Below are positions 14,637 to 22,680 of a stretch of 32,595 nucleotides of DNA, one piece after another. The DNA is from DAOUFU01 sp034429275. GTDB taxonomy: Bacteria > Chloroflexota > Anaerolineae > Aggregatilineales > Aggregatilineaceae. Every line of letters starts with the position of its first letter. Positions within the stretch are counted from its first letter, which is position 1. The position numbers and the translations under genes are program-made. The stretch is taken from positions 1 to 32,595 of the forward strand of contig DAOUFU010000124.1 in the NCBI GenBank assembly GCA_034429275.1, in the 5' to 3' direction. Under the pieces are notes generated by a model, which was given only the letters and a program-made list of their open reading frames with translations, was not told the DNA's origin and searched no databases.

Positions 14637-15847
14637 GGCTGGCGTATCCACCGACGCCACCCCAGCCAGGCCAGAACTGACACGGCTGCCAGGGCCAGCA
14701 GGCGAATCCCCACCTGTGTCAGATCGGTGTCGATCACCAGGACCGCCAGCAGTGCCAGCCCGATTACCGCGATGACCTGAAGCAGCAGGTAAAGCTGGCG
14801 TTGAGTCTGGGCGCTGCTGCTCGCAGCCATCCGAATCTGAGCGCTGCTGATCAAGGTTTCGATTCGCCTCAGGGTCGTTTCGATATGTGCCACATCCGCG
14901 TCGATCTGCTGCTGACTGCCGATCAGCGCTTCGACCTGGGCGGCCCACAGCGACGGCGCAGCATCCCACAGCCCAGACTGCACCAGCCGGGTTCGGTAAC
15001 CCAGCGCCAGGCTTCCCAGTTCATGCGCAGCCGCCCGTGTCTCGGTCAGATCATCCAGCGCGCGCGCATGGGCTGTCTCTAGCAAGGCGAGCTGCTCGTG
15101 CAGGGGCAGCAGCGCGCCCGTCCGTAACACGCCGCCGTTTGCCCAGTCCTGCATCGCGCTCGCGATCTGGTCCAGGGCGCGTTGCTGACTCTGTGTCGCG
15201 CGTGCGGCCCGTTCCAGATATTCTTCTAGCCGGTGACGCGCCTGCACCGGGTACCAATCCAGGTGTGGAGCCTGGATGCGCAAGAACCGGTTGGCGCGGG
15301 CTTCGGCACGCGCGTCAGGATACACCAGCACATGCGATGATTCCGTGACCGCCAGGCTGAGCACGCCGAACGGCGTCTGGATAGGCATCGACCGGCCATC
15401 TTCCAGCGTTTCTGGCATCCGGGGAGCCGTACCGCACCAGTAATAGGTTGTGTGTAACCATGAGGGCGTCGTTGGAGCCGGTGTCAGCACCTGGTTGAGC
15501 ATCTTCCATGCGCCCTCATCATGCTCCCCTGCCCGCGCCAGCACCACCCGCAGCAGCAGCATATTGCGCAGCACATACGCCCCCACCCACGCGGTAGCGT
15601 TGGTCCGTCCCTTCAGTTCGCTGGTTTTCGCCAGGGGCTGCAGATCATCAGGCGCAGCAAGCGACCACATGGGAATGGGTGGCATAACGGGCGCAGGCAT
15701 CGCCATCCACCCGGCGATGGACTGCACCATACCACGCGCGTCATCCACAAAGGCGGCGTGTAGCTCGTCCCGGCGAGCGGCTCCCTCACCCGGCACCTCG
15801 CGCAGGTAATAATATGTGGCGAAGACGAGAGGCTCACGAATGATCAT
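14627..15847 (-). CDS. Unrecognised protein with two C-terminal membrane helices (CorA-like outline)
   Basis: 406 residues. I do not recognise a family. A soluble N-terminal part (1-200; begins IIREPLVFATYYYLREV and includes an aromatic patch WLHTTYYWCG) is followed by a long helical region rich in Ala, Gln, Glu and Leu (about 215-350, coiled-coil-like), then two closely spaced membrane helices (about 352-372 and 379-397) and a basic tail RRWIRQ. This order resembles CorA-type channels, but the loop between helices (IDTDLTQ) lacks the GMN motif, so Mg2+ transport is not claimed. The frame is open to 16012, but the ATG at 15847 with AAGGA 9 nt upstream is preferred. Convergent with xylB, overlapping by 10 bp. 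Confidence 0.75.
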   Translation of the reverse strand: MIIREPLVFATYYYLREVPGEGAARRDELHAAFVDDARGMVQSIAGWMAMPAPVMPPIPMWSLAAPDDLQPLAKTSELKGRTNATAWVGAYVLRNMLLLRVVLARAGEHDEGAWKMLNQVLTPAPTTPSWLHTTYYWCGTAPRMPETLEDGRSMPIQTPFGVLSLAVTESSHVLVYPDARAEARANRFLRIQAPHLDWYPVQARHRLEEYLERAARATQSQQRALDQIASAMQDWANGGVLRTGALLPLHEQLALLETAHARALDDLTETRAAAHELGSLALGYRTRLVQSGLWDAAPSLWAAQVEALIGSQQQIDADVAHIETTLRRIETLISSAQIRMAASSSAQTQRQLYLLLQVIAVIGLALLAVLVIDTDLTQVGIRLLALAAVSVLAWLGWRRWIRQPQG

Positions 15848-15931
15848 GACATCGTTTCCTTGTGGTCCAACCCTGGCAGTAACCCTTCTTGGGCGATCCT
15901 TTGCTGCCGCAGCCTTTGAGCTTAGCGCAGT

Positions 15932-15960
15932 TTGACACCCTCTCCCAGTTTCAATAGAAT
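15932..15960 (+). promoter_or_regulatory. Strong sigma-70-type promoter of the glycosyltransferase pair
   Basis: A perfect TTGACA (15932-15937) and TAGAAT (15955-15960, 5 of 6) are separated by 17 bp. The predicted start near 15967 leaves a leader of about 44-53 nt and makes the GTG at 15975 an unlikely translation start. Confidence 0.8.
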
Positions 15961-15978
15961 GGTGCGGCGTCGGTTTGT

Positions 15979-15999
15979 GTGCGCCTTCTTCCGGCGCAC
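15979..15999 (+). repeat. Leader hairpin before the first glycosyltransferase
   Basis: GTGCGCC / GGCGCAC form a perfect 7-bp stem with loop TTCTTCC, entirely inside the predicted 5' leader and ending 11 nt before the ATG at 16011. An upstream GGTGCG (15961-15966) could compete for CGCACC (15995-16000). It may affect translation initiation. Confidence 0.45.
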
Positions 16000-16010
16000 C
16001 ATGCGAGTTC

Positions 16011-17597
16011 ATGCTGCTGATGAAAACTTATCACAAACTGCTGCTGATTGGCGTGGTCGCGTTTCTGCTACGGCTGGCCCTGGCCCAATGGGCAGAGCAC
16101 CCCGGCATTGCCGACCCCAATCACTACTACAATGTGGGCCGCCGCCTGGCCGAAGGTCACGGCCTCACGGTGAACTATATCTGGCAATTCAACAACGATT
16201 ACGCCACCATCACCCACCCTGAAGATCATTGGATGCCTCTGACCAGCGTGCTGGTCGCTGCCGCTATCACGCTGTTTGGAACCAGCGTCCAGGCTGCTTT
16301 TGTGCCATTCATGTTGATCGGGGCGTTCGTGCTGCCCGCGCTGGCTTATCTCGCTGCGCGCCAACTGCGCTGCTCGCCCAATAGCAGCCTGTTTGTGGCG
16401 GCAGCGGCGGCGTTGCTGCCCGAATACGTCATGAACTCGCTCCGCACCGATACTACGCTGCCCAATGCTGCGCTGATCACCACCTCCATCCTGCTCTTGA
16501 CCGCCGGGCTGCGGCGCGGTAGGGTGAGCTGGTTTGTGGGGGCAGGTCTCGCCGCAGGCCTGGCCTACCTCAATCGCAGCGACAGCGCCCTGATGCTGCC
16601 GATGCTGGCCGTCACTCTGATCGCCTACCGGCTGTGGGGACAGGACCAGGTGACGCGTGCGCACCTCTGGCGAGCGGCCCTGCTGATCCCCCTGGCCGCT
16701 GCAGTGCTAGTGGTGCCCTGGATCGTGCGCAACATCGAGGTAACCGGGTTACCCAGTTCGACGACTGATACCTCGACGATGTTTTTCCTGACGGACATTC
16801 GCGAGCATTATGTCTATTCCACCGATCTTACCCTGGAGAGAATGCTCGAACGCCAGACACCCCGCCAGTTGATCGGAAAACGCCTTTTTGAGCTGGCCGC
16901 CAGCCTGAAGCTGATGTATACCACGCTCGACATTGCCCTACCTGTGGCAGTGTGGGGCGGTTTGCTGCTGCTCTTGCTGACGCGTGACCGCGAGCGGCTG
17001 CTGGTTCTGGCTCCCACACTGATCCTGCTCGCCGGGTTCTATGTTTTCTATGCGGTGCTCGTCCCCTACAAAAGCCAGGGCGGCAGCTTCAAAAAGACAT
17101 TTCTTTCGCTGATTCCGCTGCTGCTGCCACTTGCCGGGCTTGCGCTGGAGCGCGCCATTGCCGATCTTCGGCTGCGGACGGGAACCATGCTGCTCATCCT
17201 GGTCTTCCTGGCTGCCAATGCCGTTGAACTGACCCGCGCCGACCAGGGCAATACAAACCGTTACCTGGCCACCATGCGAGACGTGATTCGACTTGCCCGC
17301 TCACTCCCCGACACCAACGGAGATGGCGAGATCGTGCTGATGCCCCAGGACCAGTTCATGACAGCGTACCTGGGGTTGCGTTCGGTAGTGATCCCGATGG
17401 AAGACCGCGATGTAGTGCTGGAAGTGGCCCGGCGGTATGGCGTCGATTACCTGATGATGCCCCCGGCGCGCCCTTCGCTGGATGAGATCTACGAGGGAAA
17501 AGTCACCGACCCGCGCTTTGTCCCTGTCGCGGCCCTGCCGGGCACAGCCATTGAGTTTTACCGGTTCGACTTCGCCACCCTGCCTCCAGGATCGTGA
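16011..17597 (+). CDS. Multi-membrane glycosyltransferase, family 39-like (GT-C fold)
   Basis: 528 residues with about ten or more membrane helices. After the first helix (about 8-25) an outside loop carries the acidic residue expected in GT-C enzymes (HPGIADPNHYYNVGRRLAEGHG), the pattern seen in PMT/ArnT-like enzymes that use polyprenyl-phosphate sugars. Helices fill about 65-400, and a soluble C-terminal domain of about 110 residues follows. Such enzymes transfer sugars to lipids, glycans or proteins outside the membrane; donor and acceptor are unknown. The frame opens at GTG 15975, but the promoter position argues for ATG 16011 (or 16020, giving MKTYHKLL). Neither has a strong Shine-Dalgarno. 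First gene of a two-gene operon. Confidence 0.85.
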   Translation: MLLMKTYHKLLLIGVVAFLLRLALAQWAEHPGIADPNHYYNVGRRLAEGHGLTVNYIWQFNNDYATITHPEDHWMPLTSVLVAAAITLFGTSVQAAFVPFMLIGAFVLPALAYLAARQLRCSPNSSLFVAAAAALLPEYVMNSLRTDTTLPNAALITTSILLLTAGLRRGRVSWFVGAGLAAGLAYLNRSDSALMLPMLAVTLIAYRLWGQDQVTRAHLWRAALLIPLAAAVLVVPWIVRNIEVTGLPSSTTDTSTMFFLTDIREHYVYSTDLTLERMLERQTPRQLIGKRLFELAASLKLMYTTLDIALPVAVWGGLLLLLLTRDRERLLVLAPTLILLAGFYVFYAVLVPYKSQGGSFKKTFLSLIPLLLPLAGLALERAIADLRLRTGTMLLILVFLAANAVELTRADQGNTNRYLATMRDVIRLARSLPDTNGDGEIVLMPQDQFMTAYLGLRSVVIPMEDRDVVLEVARRYGVDYLMMPPARPSLDEIYEGKVTDPRFVPVAALPGTAIEFYRFDFATLPPGS

Positions 17598-17599
17598 CT

Positions 17600-19000
17600 A
17601 TGCATCGTTCACGGCTCAGAGTCGTTCCCCGGTCGGATCGCTGGCTGACTGTGCTCCTGCTGCTGGCCCTGCTGCTTCGCCTGGTCTATGGACTAACGCG
17701 AGACCTGGACGCTTATTACACATCCGGCGGCGGCGATACACGCTGGTACCTGGAAAATGGGTATACACTGGTCACCGGTGACGATCCCGGCAATAAGCAC
17801 GATGTATCGCGCCTGCCCACCGCGCCCTTATATCTGGTCATGATTGGTCTTTACCAGGCGGTTCTCAATCGGACCGCCGCCATCGCTGCCATTCTGATCA
17901 CCCAGGCCCTGTTGAGCACCTCGTTGATCTATTTCGGCTATCGCCTGGCCTGCAGGCTCACCGGCGATCAACGGGCCGCACGGCTGGCTGCGGGCGTGCT
18001 GGCTTTCTCGCCGGCACTGATCCTCGAGTCCGCACAGATCGTGACCGAAACATTGTTTATGGCCCTGCTCATGGCCGGGTTGTGGGCATACATGGCCTGG
18101 ATCACTATGCCGCCCGAATCGAGTGGCGCACATCACACACCCAACGTGCGCTCGTTGAGCGGGTTAGCGGCAGCCGGCCTGCTGTTGGGACTGGCCACTC
18201 TGACACGCGCGGTGCTGCTTTTGTTTCCGCTGGGGTTGGGGCTTTATCTTGTTCTGCGCAGTGCGCGCTGGCAAACGGGCCTGCGCCACGCCGCGACTCT
18301 GCTGGTAGTTTATAGCCTCGTTGTGTTGAGTTGGACGGCTTACAACCTGGTACGCTGGCAGCGTGTGGTGATAGGGGCCGAGGGATTTGCATCGTTCATT
18401 TATCTTGGCAGCCAGGGCTGGCAAAACCCCGATCAAGTCGATCAAACGCTGGCCGAGACAATCACCGGTGATCCTGAGGGGGATACCACCGCGGTCGAAG
18501 ACCTCAAGCAGCCGAATGTGTTCTTGCGCGCCGCACGCCGCGTCATCGCCGCCGATCCGGCAGGATATGTCAAGCGCCGCGTCAGTGAACTCGCCTCAGC
18601 CTATCTTCAGCCGCACGCCACCGTAATCATCGGCGGCACCAGCCTCAAAACGCTCGCCCGCGATTGGATCACCCATCAACGCTCGCTTGATGGTCTGCGC
18701 CCCATCCTGAACGACCGCACGTTCTGGCCCAAACTGGCGCTTTACGTCTTCCATTTTGTGGGATTGATCGCCGGAGCGGTGGGGATGTGGCGATGGCGAC
18801 ACAGCCCGGTCATGCCACCGCTGGCCGGCCTGGTGCTTTATTTCACACTGCTCCACCTGGTGATGCTGGCCCTTCCGCGTTACCTGTTCCCGCTGTATCC
18901 GGTGTTCTGGGTTTTTGCCGCCGGGGCACTGATCGCCTGGTGGGATAGGCTGAAACTTGCGCGTTCAGAACACCGCGAGAACACGCCTTCCGTCCCTTAA
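17600..19000 (+). CDS. Multi-membrane glycosyltransferase, family 39-like (GT-C fold), second copy
   Basis: 466 residues, same general plan as the preceding gene: first helix (about 16-32), an outside loop with acidic residues (RDLDAYYTSGGGDTRWYLENGY), then about nine more helices, ending in a basic tail. It starts 2 nt after the upstream stop, with AGGA 9 nt before the ATG at 17600; an overlapping GTG at 17594 is less likely. The soluble loop 260-360 (GSQGWQNPDQVDQ...) lies between helices. The pair likely acts on the same surface glycan or lipid. Its TAA shares four bases (TTAA) with the stop of the convergent YceI-like gene. Confidence 0.85.
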   Translation: MHRSRLRVVPRSDRWLTVLLLLALLLRLVYGLTRDLDAYYTSGGGDTRWYLENGYTLVTGDDPGNKHDVSRLPTAPLYLVMIGLYQAVLNRTAAIAAILITQALLSTSLIYFGYRLACRLTGDQRAARLAAGVLAFSPALILESAQIVTETLFMALLMAGLWAYMAWITMPPESSGAHHTPNVRSLSGLAAAGLLLGLATLTRAVLLLFPLGLGLYLVLRSARWQTGLRHAATLLVVYSLVVLSWTAYNLVRWQRVVIGAEGFASFIYLGSQGWQNPDQVDQTLAETITGDPEGDTTAVEDLKQPNVFLRAARRVIAADPAGYVKRRVSELASAYLQPHATVIIGGTSLKTLARDWITHQRSLDGLRPILNDRTFWPKLALYVFHFVGLIAGAVGMWRWRHSPVMPPLAGLVLYFTLLHLVMLALPRYLFPLYPVFWVFAAGALIAWWDRLKLARSEHRENTPSVP

Positions 19001-19677
19001 GGTTGAGGCGTCGGCGTGCCTTCCAGTGTTTCATAACACTGCAAACGAGCCGTTAGCCGGATGGTCGTATCGCCCAGCGCGGGGGGAAACTCTACTCCGT
19101 GGTTGGCCAGATCGAGGTCAGACGTCGCAATGGCCCACATATCACCCCCGATCAGTTGAGCCTTGACCTGCATGGTGTGCGGATAGGGCACCCCATGAAC
19201 TTGAAGCTCACCATCCAGCGCAAAGTCAATTTCCTGCTCGGTGACCGGGACCAGCCCATGTGACGAAGCGACATAAACCGCCAGCGGATAATCGCCGGGC
19301 TCCATCGCCGCCCGGATAATGCGGGTGATTCCCGGATTACCCGTATCTGCGTTGTCAACATCGATCTTGAGATGCACCAGCACCCGCAGTTCGCTCCCCA
19401 CAGGCTCCAGCGTGATGGTGCCTTCGGCTACGGGAAACACGCCGCTCAGCTCGACTCCCCCGCCCAGCTTGGCCACAAAATCGACCTGCGACTCGGAGGC
19501 TGAGACTTCAAAGAACCGCGCGGTATCTGCCATCAGGGTCGGGGTGACCAGGTCCGATGATGTATCGCCTTTATCACCGGGATCGAGCACCTGTACATAG
19601 ATCAGGACACCTGCCAGAATCAGTCCAATGGCGATCAGCAAAATAGTAGCCAGCGTTCGGCGCAGCTTGGATGGCAT
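18997..19677 (-). CDS. Membrane-anchored YceI-like domain protein
   Basis: 226 residues. One N-terminal hydrophobic helix (about 9-28) acts as signal or anchor, followed by an acidic linker and, from about residue 55, a YceI-like beta-barrel domain: ARFFEVSASESQVDFVAK at the start, a middle part with LRVLVHLKIDVDNADTGNPG, the DFALDGELQVHGV strand typical of the family, and AIATSDLDLANHGVEFP near the end. YceI proteins bind polyisoprenoid or other lipids outside the cytoplasm; being next to glycosyltransferases that use polyprenyl donors is suggestive but unproven. The frame runs open to 20010, but ATG 19677 has AGGA 7 nt upstream and a good promoter just before it. Confidence 0.8.
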   Translation of the reverse strand: MPSKLRRTLATILLIAIGLILAGVLIYVQVLDPGDKGDTSSDLVTPTLMADTARFFEVSASESQVDFVAKLGGGVELSGVFPVAEGTITLEPVGSELRVLVHLKIDVDNADTGNPGITRIIRAAMEPGDYPLAVYVASSHGLVPVTEQEIDFALDGELQVHGVPYPHTMQVKAQLIGGDMWAIATSDLDLANHGVEFPPALGDTTIRLTARLQCYETLEGTPTPQP

Positions 19678-19718
19678 GGGTGATCCTGTCCTCTCATCGA
19701 TTCCCGGCGCGCATGAGG

Positions 19719-19746
19719 ATTGTATAGCGTTTTTTCGTGGTTTCAA
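19719..19746 (-). promoter_or_regulatory. Promoter of the YceI-like gene
   Basis: On the minus strand TTGAAA (19741-19746, 5 of 6) and TACAAT (19719-19724, 5 of 6) are 16 bp apart. The predicted leader is about 35 nt. The -35 lies inside the palindrome at 19739-19757. Confidence 0.7.
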
Positions 19747-19757
19747 GGGGTGAAACC
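19739..19757. promoter_or_regulatory. Perfect 7-bp inverted repeat over the -35 box, candidate operator
   Basis: GGTTTCA-AGGGG-TGAAACC is a perfect inverted repeat. A second, weaker pair TTTCA-TCAG-TGAA follows at 19767-19779, so two TTTCA/TGAA half-site pairs lie side by side between divergent promoters. Confidence 0.5.
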
Positions 19758-19793
19758 TGGAAGCTGTTTCATCAGTGAAGGACAGATTCGCCT

Positions 19794-19821
19794 TGGACAG
19801 ATGCCGAACGGTAGATATGAT
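19794..19821 (+). promoter_or_regulatory. Promoter of the amino-acid permease gene
   Basis: TGGACA (19794-19799, 5 of 6) and TATGAT (19816-19821, 5 of 6) are 16 bp apart. The predicted start near 19828 leaves a leader of about 33 nt. Confidence 0.6.
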
Positions 19822-19860
19822 TATGCCAACAGGTTTTAACCCAACGATCGGATTGCCTCC

Positions 19861-20787
19861 ATGACCGTAGTGTTCGATACCCCCGCAACGCCGCGTCCCA
19901 ATCCGCACAAGCGCAATATCCTGATCCGGCGGCTGGCCCGCGCGCCCTGGTGGCTCTTGCTGTTGGCGATGCTGATCCTCTGGTTTGTAGTAGCGGTGCA
20001 GGATCAGCATCCCTATCCCGTCATCTGGAACGCGGTGCGAGAAGGCATCTGGATTACCATCCGCGTGTCGAGCAGCGCTTATGGGATCGCGTTGGTGCTG
20101 GGGTTAATCGTGGCTCTGCTCCGGCGCTCGAAAAACGTCGTCATCTACCAGCTTGTGACACTCTACGTCGAGGCGGTGCGCGGTATTCCTACCCTGGTGT
20201 TGGTGTACTACATGGCACTGGCCGCCATCCCCAAGCTGATCGAAATCGTCAATGATCTGGGGACGACGCTCTACTGGTTGAATGTCACCATCGACCTCGG
20301 CCCAATCGCCACCTGGCAGTTGACATTTGAGGGTATCGGACGCAAGCTGGCCAGCATCCAGACTCGCGATTTCCCGAACATGTACCGCGCCATCATTGGC
20401 CTGTCCATTTCCTACAGCGCGTTTCTTTCCGAGATTTTCCGCGCTGGCATCGACAGTGTCTCGCAGGGGCAGCACGAAGCCGCGCGCAGCCTGGGGATGA
20501 CGCGCTGGCAGGTCATGCGCCTGATCGTGCTGCCGCAGGCCATCCGCACTATTTTGCCTCCGCTCGGCAACGATTTTATCGCCATGCTCAAGGAAAGCTC
20601 GTTGGTCTCCATCCTGGGCGTTGAAGACATCACACGGCGTGGCCAGACCTACGCTACCAGCGTCTTCGCCGTATTCGAGGCGTATAACATCGTGGCACTG
20701 ACCTACCTGGTGATGACCATCTCGCTCTCGATGGCCGTTAAAGGGTTGGAAATGTATCTGGATCGGGGCAAGCACCGGGAGTCCTGA
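19861..20787 (+). CDS. Amino-acid ABC transporter permease (HisM/GlnP family)
   Basis: 308 residues. The C-terminal half carries the permease-ATPase contact (EAA) motif EAARSLGMTRWQVMRLIVLPQAIRTILPP (about 212-240) and the family ending GNDFIAMLKESSLVSILG. Membrane helices: about 28-48, 62-82, 96-116, then two or three after residue 175. An outside segment of roughly 60 residues (about 125-180) makes it longer than the usual 220-240. The N-terminal 25 residues are cytoplasmic and basic. There is no clear Shine-Dalgarno before ATG 19861. Polar amino acids are the expected cargo, but no ATPase or matching binding protein is adjacent. Confidence 0.9.
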   Translation: MTVVFDTPATPRPNPHKRNILIRRLARAPWWLLLLAMLILWFVVAVQDQHPYPVIWNAVREGIWITIRVSSSAYGIALVLGLIVALLRRSKNVVIYQLVTLYVEAVRGIPTLVLVYYMALAAIPKLIEIVNDLGTTLYWLNVTIDLGPIATWQLTFEGIGRKLASIQTRDFPNMYRAIIGLSISYSAFLSEIFRAGIDSVSQGQHEAARSLGMTRWQVMRLIVLPQAIRTILPPLGNDFIAMLKESSLVSILGVEDITRRGQTYATSVFAVFEAYNIVALTYLVMTISLSMAVKGLEMYLDRGKHRES

Positions 20788-20886
20788 GCGACGTCACGAA
20801 GCCAGGGCACGCTGCCATCCATCACCGGGTGACCACCTTCTGCGAACCGCGCATATCATCGATTCACACACGGGAGAGTATATTTC

Positions 20887-21672
20887 ATGACGGTCCGCCT
20901 CAAATCCATTGTGATGCCGCCCGAACATGGCAGTTGGGGGTTTCTGCTCGAACCCATCGTGCTCGGCCTGCTGATCGCGCCTTCCTGGGCGGGCACAGCG
21001 CTGGCGCTGGGCGTCACTGCCGCGTTTTTGACCCGCCAGCCGATCAAGATCACCCTGCTCGACTGGCTGCGCCGCAAACGGTATGCACGAACCCGTGCTG
21101 CAGAAAAAGTTGCCCTGTTTCTCACCCTGGTCAGCCTGGCCGGGTTTGTAGTGGTGGTCACGCTGGAAGGAATCAGGCCTCTGCTGCCCTTTGCCCTGGC
21201 TTTGCCCCTCGCCGTGATCGTTTTCGTGAGCTATACCCAAAACCGTGGGCGCGATCTGCTGCCGGAACTGGCCGGATCGGCAGCTATTGCCCTGAGCGCG
21301 CCGGGTCTGGCCCTCGCCGGGGGAACTTCGTGGACCCTGGCGATGATGCTGTGGATCATCCTGATGGCGCGCAATATTCCCTCCATCTTATATATCCGCG
21401 CGCGCCTGCGGCTCGACAAAGACCAACCCGGCAGCCCACTGCCCGCCCGCATCGCTCAATTTGTCGCCCTTTTGGTGATCGGACTGCTCGTCGTGCTGGG
21501 TGAGGTACCGGTCTTGGCGCTGGTGGGCATTGGCGTCCTGGCCCAACGAGCGCTGTGGGGACTCTCGCCCCACCGGCGGCGCGTGCGGGTAGCGGTGATC
21601 GGCGTGATGGAGATGATCTTCGGGCTGCTGTTGGTGCTGCTGACCGCTGCCGGTTACAGCCAGGGATGGTAA
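20887..21672 (+). CDS. YwiC-like membrane protein
   Basis: 261 residues, seven or eight membrane helices. The N-terminus VMPPEHGSWGFLLEPIVLGLL matches the YwiC-like family start (P-x-HG-x-W), and TRQPIKITLLDWLRRKRY is also conserved there. The function of the family is unknown; distant similarity to prenyltransferase-like membrane proteins has been noted, which I cannot test here. GGGAG lies about 10 nt before the ATG. It lies 99 bp after the permease gene on the same strand. Confidence 0.82.
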   Translation: MTVRLKSIVMPPEHGSWGFLLEPIVLGLLIAPSWAGTALALGVTAAFLTRQPIKITLLDWLRRKRYARTRAAEKVALFLTLVSLAGFVVVVTLEGIRPLLPFALALPLAVIVFVSYTQNRGRDLLPELAGSAAIALSAPGLALAGGTSWTLAMMLWIILMARNIPSILYIRARLRLDKDQPGSPLPARIAQFVALLVIGLLVVLGEVPVLALVGIGVLAQRALWGLSPHRRRVRVAVIGVMEMIFGLLLVLLTAAGYSQGW

Positions 21673-21775
21673 GCCACCGCTCACCCGGTGAGTGCCTGAC
21701 AGCCCATGTTTTGGCAGGCGGAAGGGTGTATGCTGAACAAGTGAACATGCCGTCTGAAACAGGAGATATGTGATC

Positions 21776-22615
21776 ATGAGTGTCACCCTGGGCCTCATTT
21801 CCGATACCCATATGGATGATCGCTGCCGGGTGCTGCCGCCGACCGTCACAGAAGCATTCGACGGTGTGGACCTGATCTTGCACGCCGGGGACGTGGGCGC
21901 AATGCATACGCTTGACGTGCTGGCCCAGATCGCGCCGGTGGTGGCCGTTCATGGCAACGACGAATGGGATGGCGCGCCGGAAATGTTACCCTCCCGGCAG
22001 GTGTTGTTCGCGGGGAGTCAGCGAATCCTGCTCACGCACGGTCACCACCCGGATCCCGCCGTAGAACAGGCTCTCCGCAAAGTGGACGACTGGCAGCCCA
22101 AGCTGGCTCGCTGGGCACAAATGGCGCATGAGGTGGGCGCGTCGATCATCGTCTACGGCCACACTCATATTCCCTGGCACACTTCTTATAACGGCATCTG
22201 GATAATTAACCCCGGTGCCATCGCGAGCGGCAGCCACTTCACCCGGCAGATCACGCAAACCGTCGCCAGGCTAACGCTGAACGATGGCGCTGAGCCAGTC
22301 ATCACCTACCTCAATCTGGCCGATCTCAGCCCCTATACCCCCACTGTTGACCCACGTGCCGGGTTCGCTGCCGCGATTATCAACGAGCCGATTGCCGCCC
22401 CGGAAGTGTTCGCCGCCTGGGAATGGCTGCACCAGCAGGTCTATCTCCCCGCGCCCGAACCGGCCATCAAGGCACTGCGCCGCGTCATGTATCGGTGCCT
22501 CGACGGGGTCATCCCCCGAATCAATATCTCCGATATTGTCGCCGAGGTGTTGAGCGCGCCGGACATCCCTGCCGAGGTGAAAGCTTGTGTGGACGCCCGC
22601 TGGCCGCTTGCATAA
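21776..22615 (+). CDS. Metallophosphoesterase, YfcE/MJ0936 type, with C-terminal extension
   Basis: 279 residues. The calcineurin-like motifs are complete: DTH (10-12), GDVG (38-41), GND (60-62), THGH (87-90) and GHTH (128-131), plus NPGAIASGSH (about 147-156), typical of YfcE-type phosphodiesterases. These are di-metal enzymes (often Mn2+) acting on phosphodiesters; the natural substrate is unknown. The catalytic domain ends near 175, and about 100 further, mostly helical residues (AAWEWLHQQVYLPAPEPAIKA...) do not belong to the usual YfcE fold. The GTG at 21770 also lies in frame, but ATG 21776 with AGGAG 10 nt upstream and the natural MSVTLGLISDTH beginning is preferred. Confidence 0.88.
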   Translation: MSVTLGLISDTHMDDRCRVLPPTVTEAFDGVDLILHAGDVGAMHTLDVLAQIAPVVAVHGNDEWDGAPEMLPSRQVLFAGSQRILLTHGHHPDPAVEQALRKVDDWQPKLARWAQMAHEVGASIIVYGHTHIPWHTSYNGIWIINPGAIASGSHFTRQITQTVARLTLNDGAEPVITYLNLADLSPYTPTVDPRAGFAAAIINEPIAAPEVFAAWEWLHQQVYLPAPEPAIKALRRVMYRCLDGVIPRINISDIVAEVLSAPDIPAEVKACVDARWPLA

Positions 22616-22680
22616 CTCGCGCTTCGCTGGCAGTATGTTACCATCACGTGCAGGATTCGCATTCACAAGGATGGGACACT

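Noticed and set aside
14627..15847. Calling this gene a CorA magnesium transporter
   Set aside because: Only the outline is similar; the GMN motif and recognisable CorA sequence are missing.
15975..16010. GTG at 15975 as start of the first glycosyltransferase
   Set aside because: It lies about 8 nt after the predicted transcription start, has no ribosome site, and would put the extra residues before the natural signal-anchor helix.
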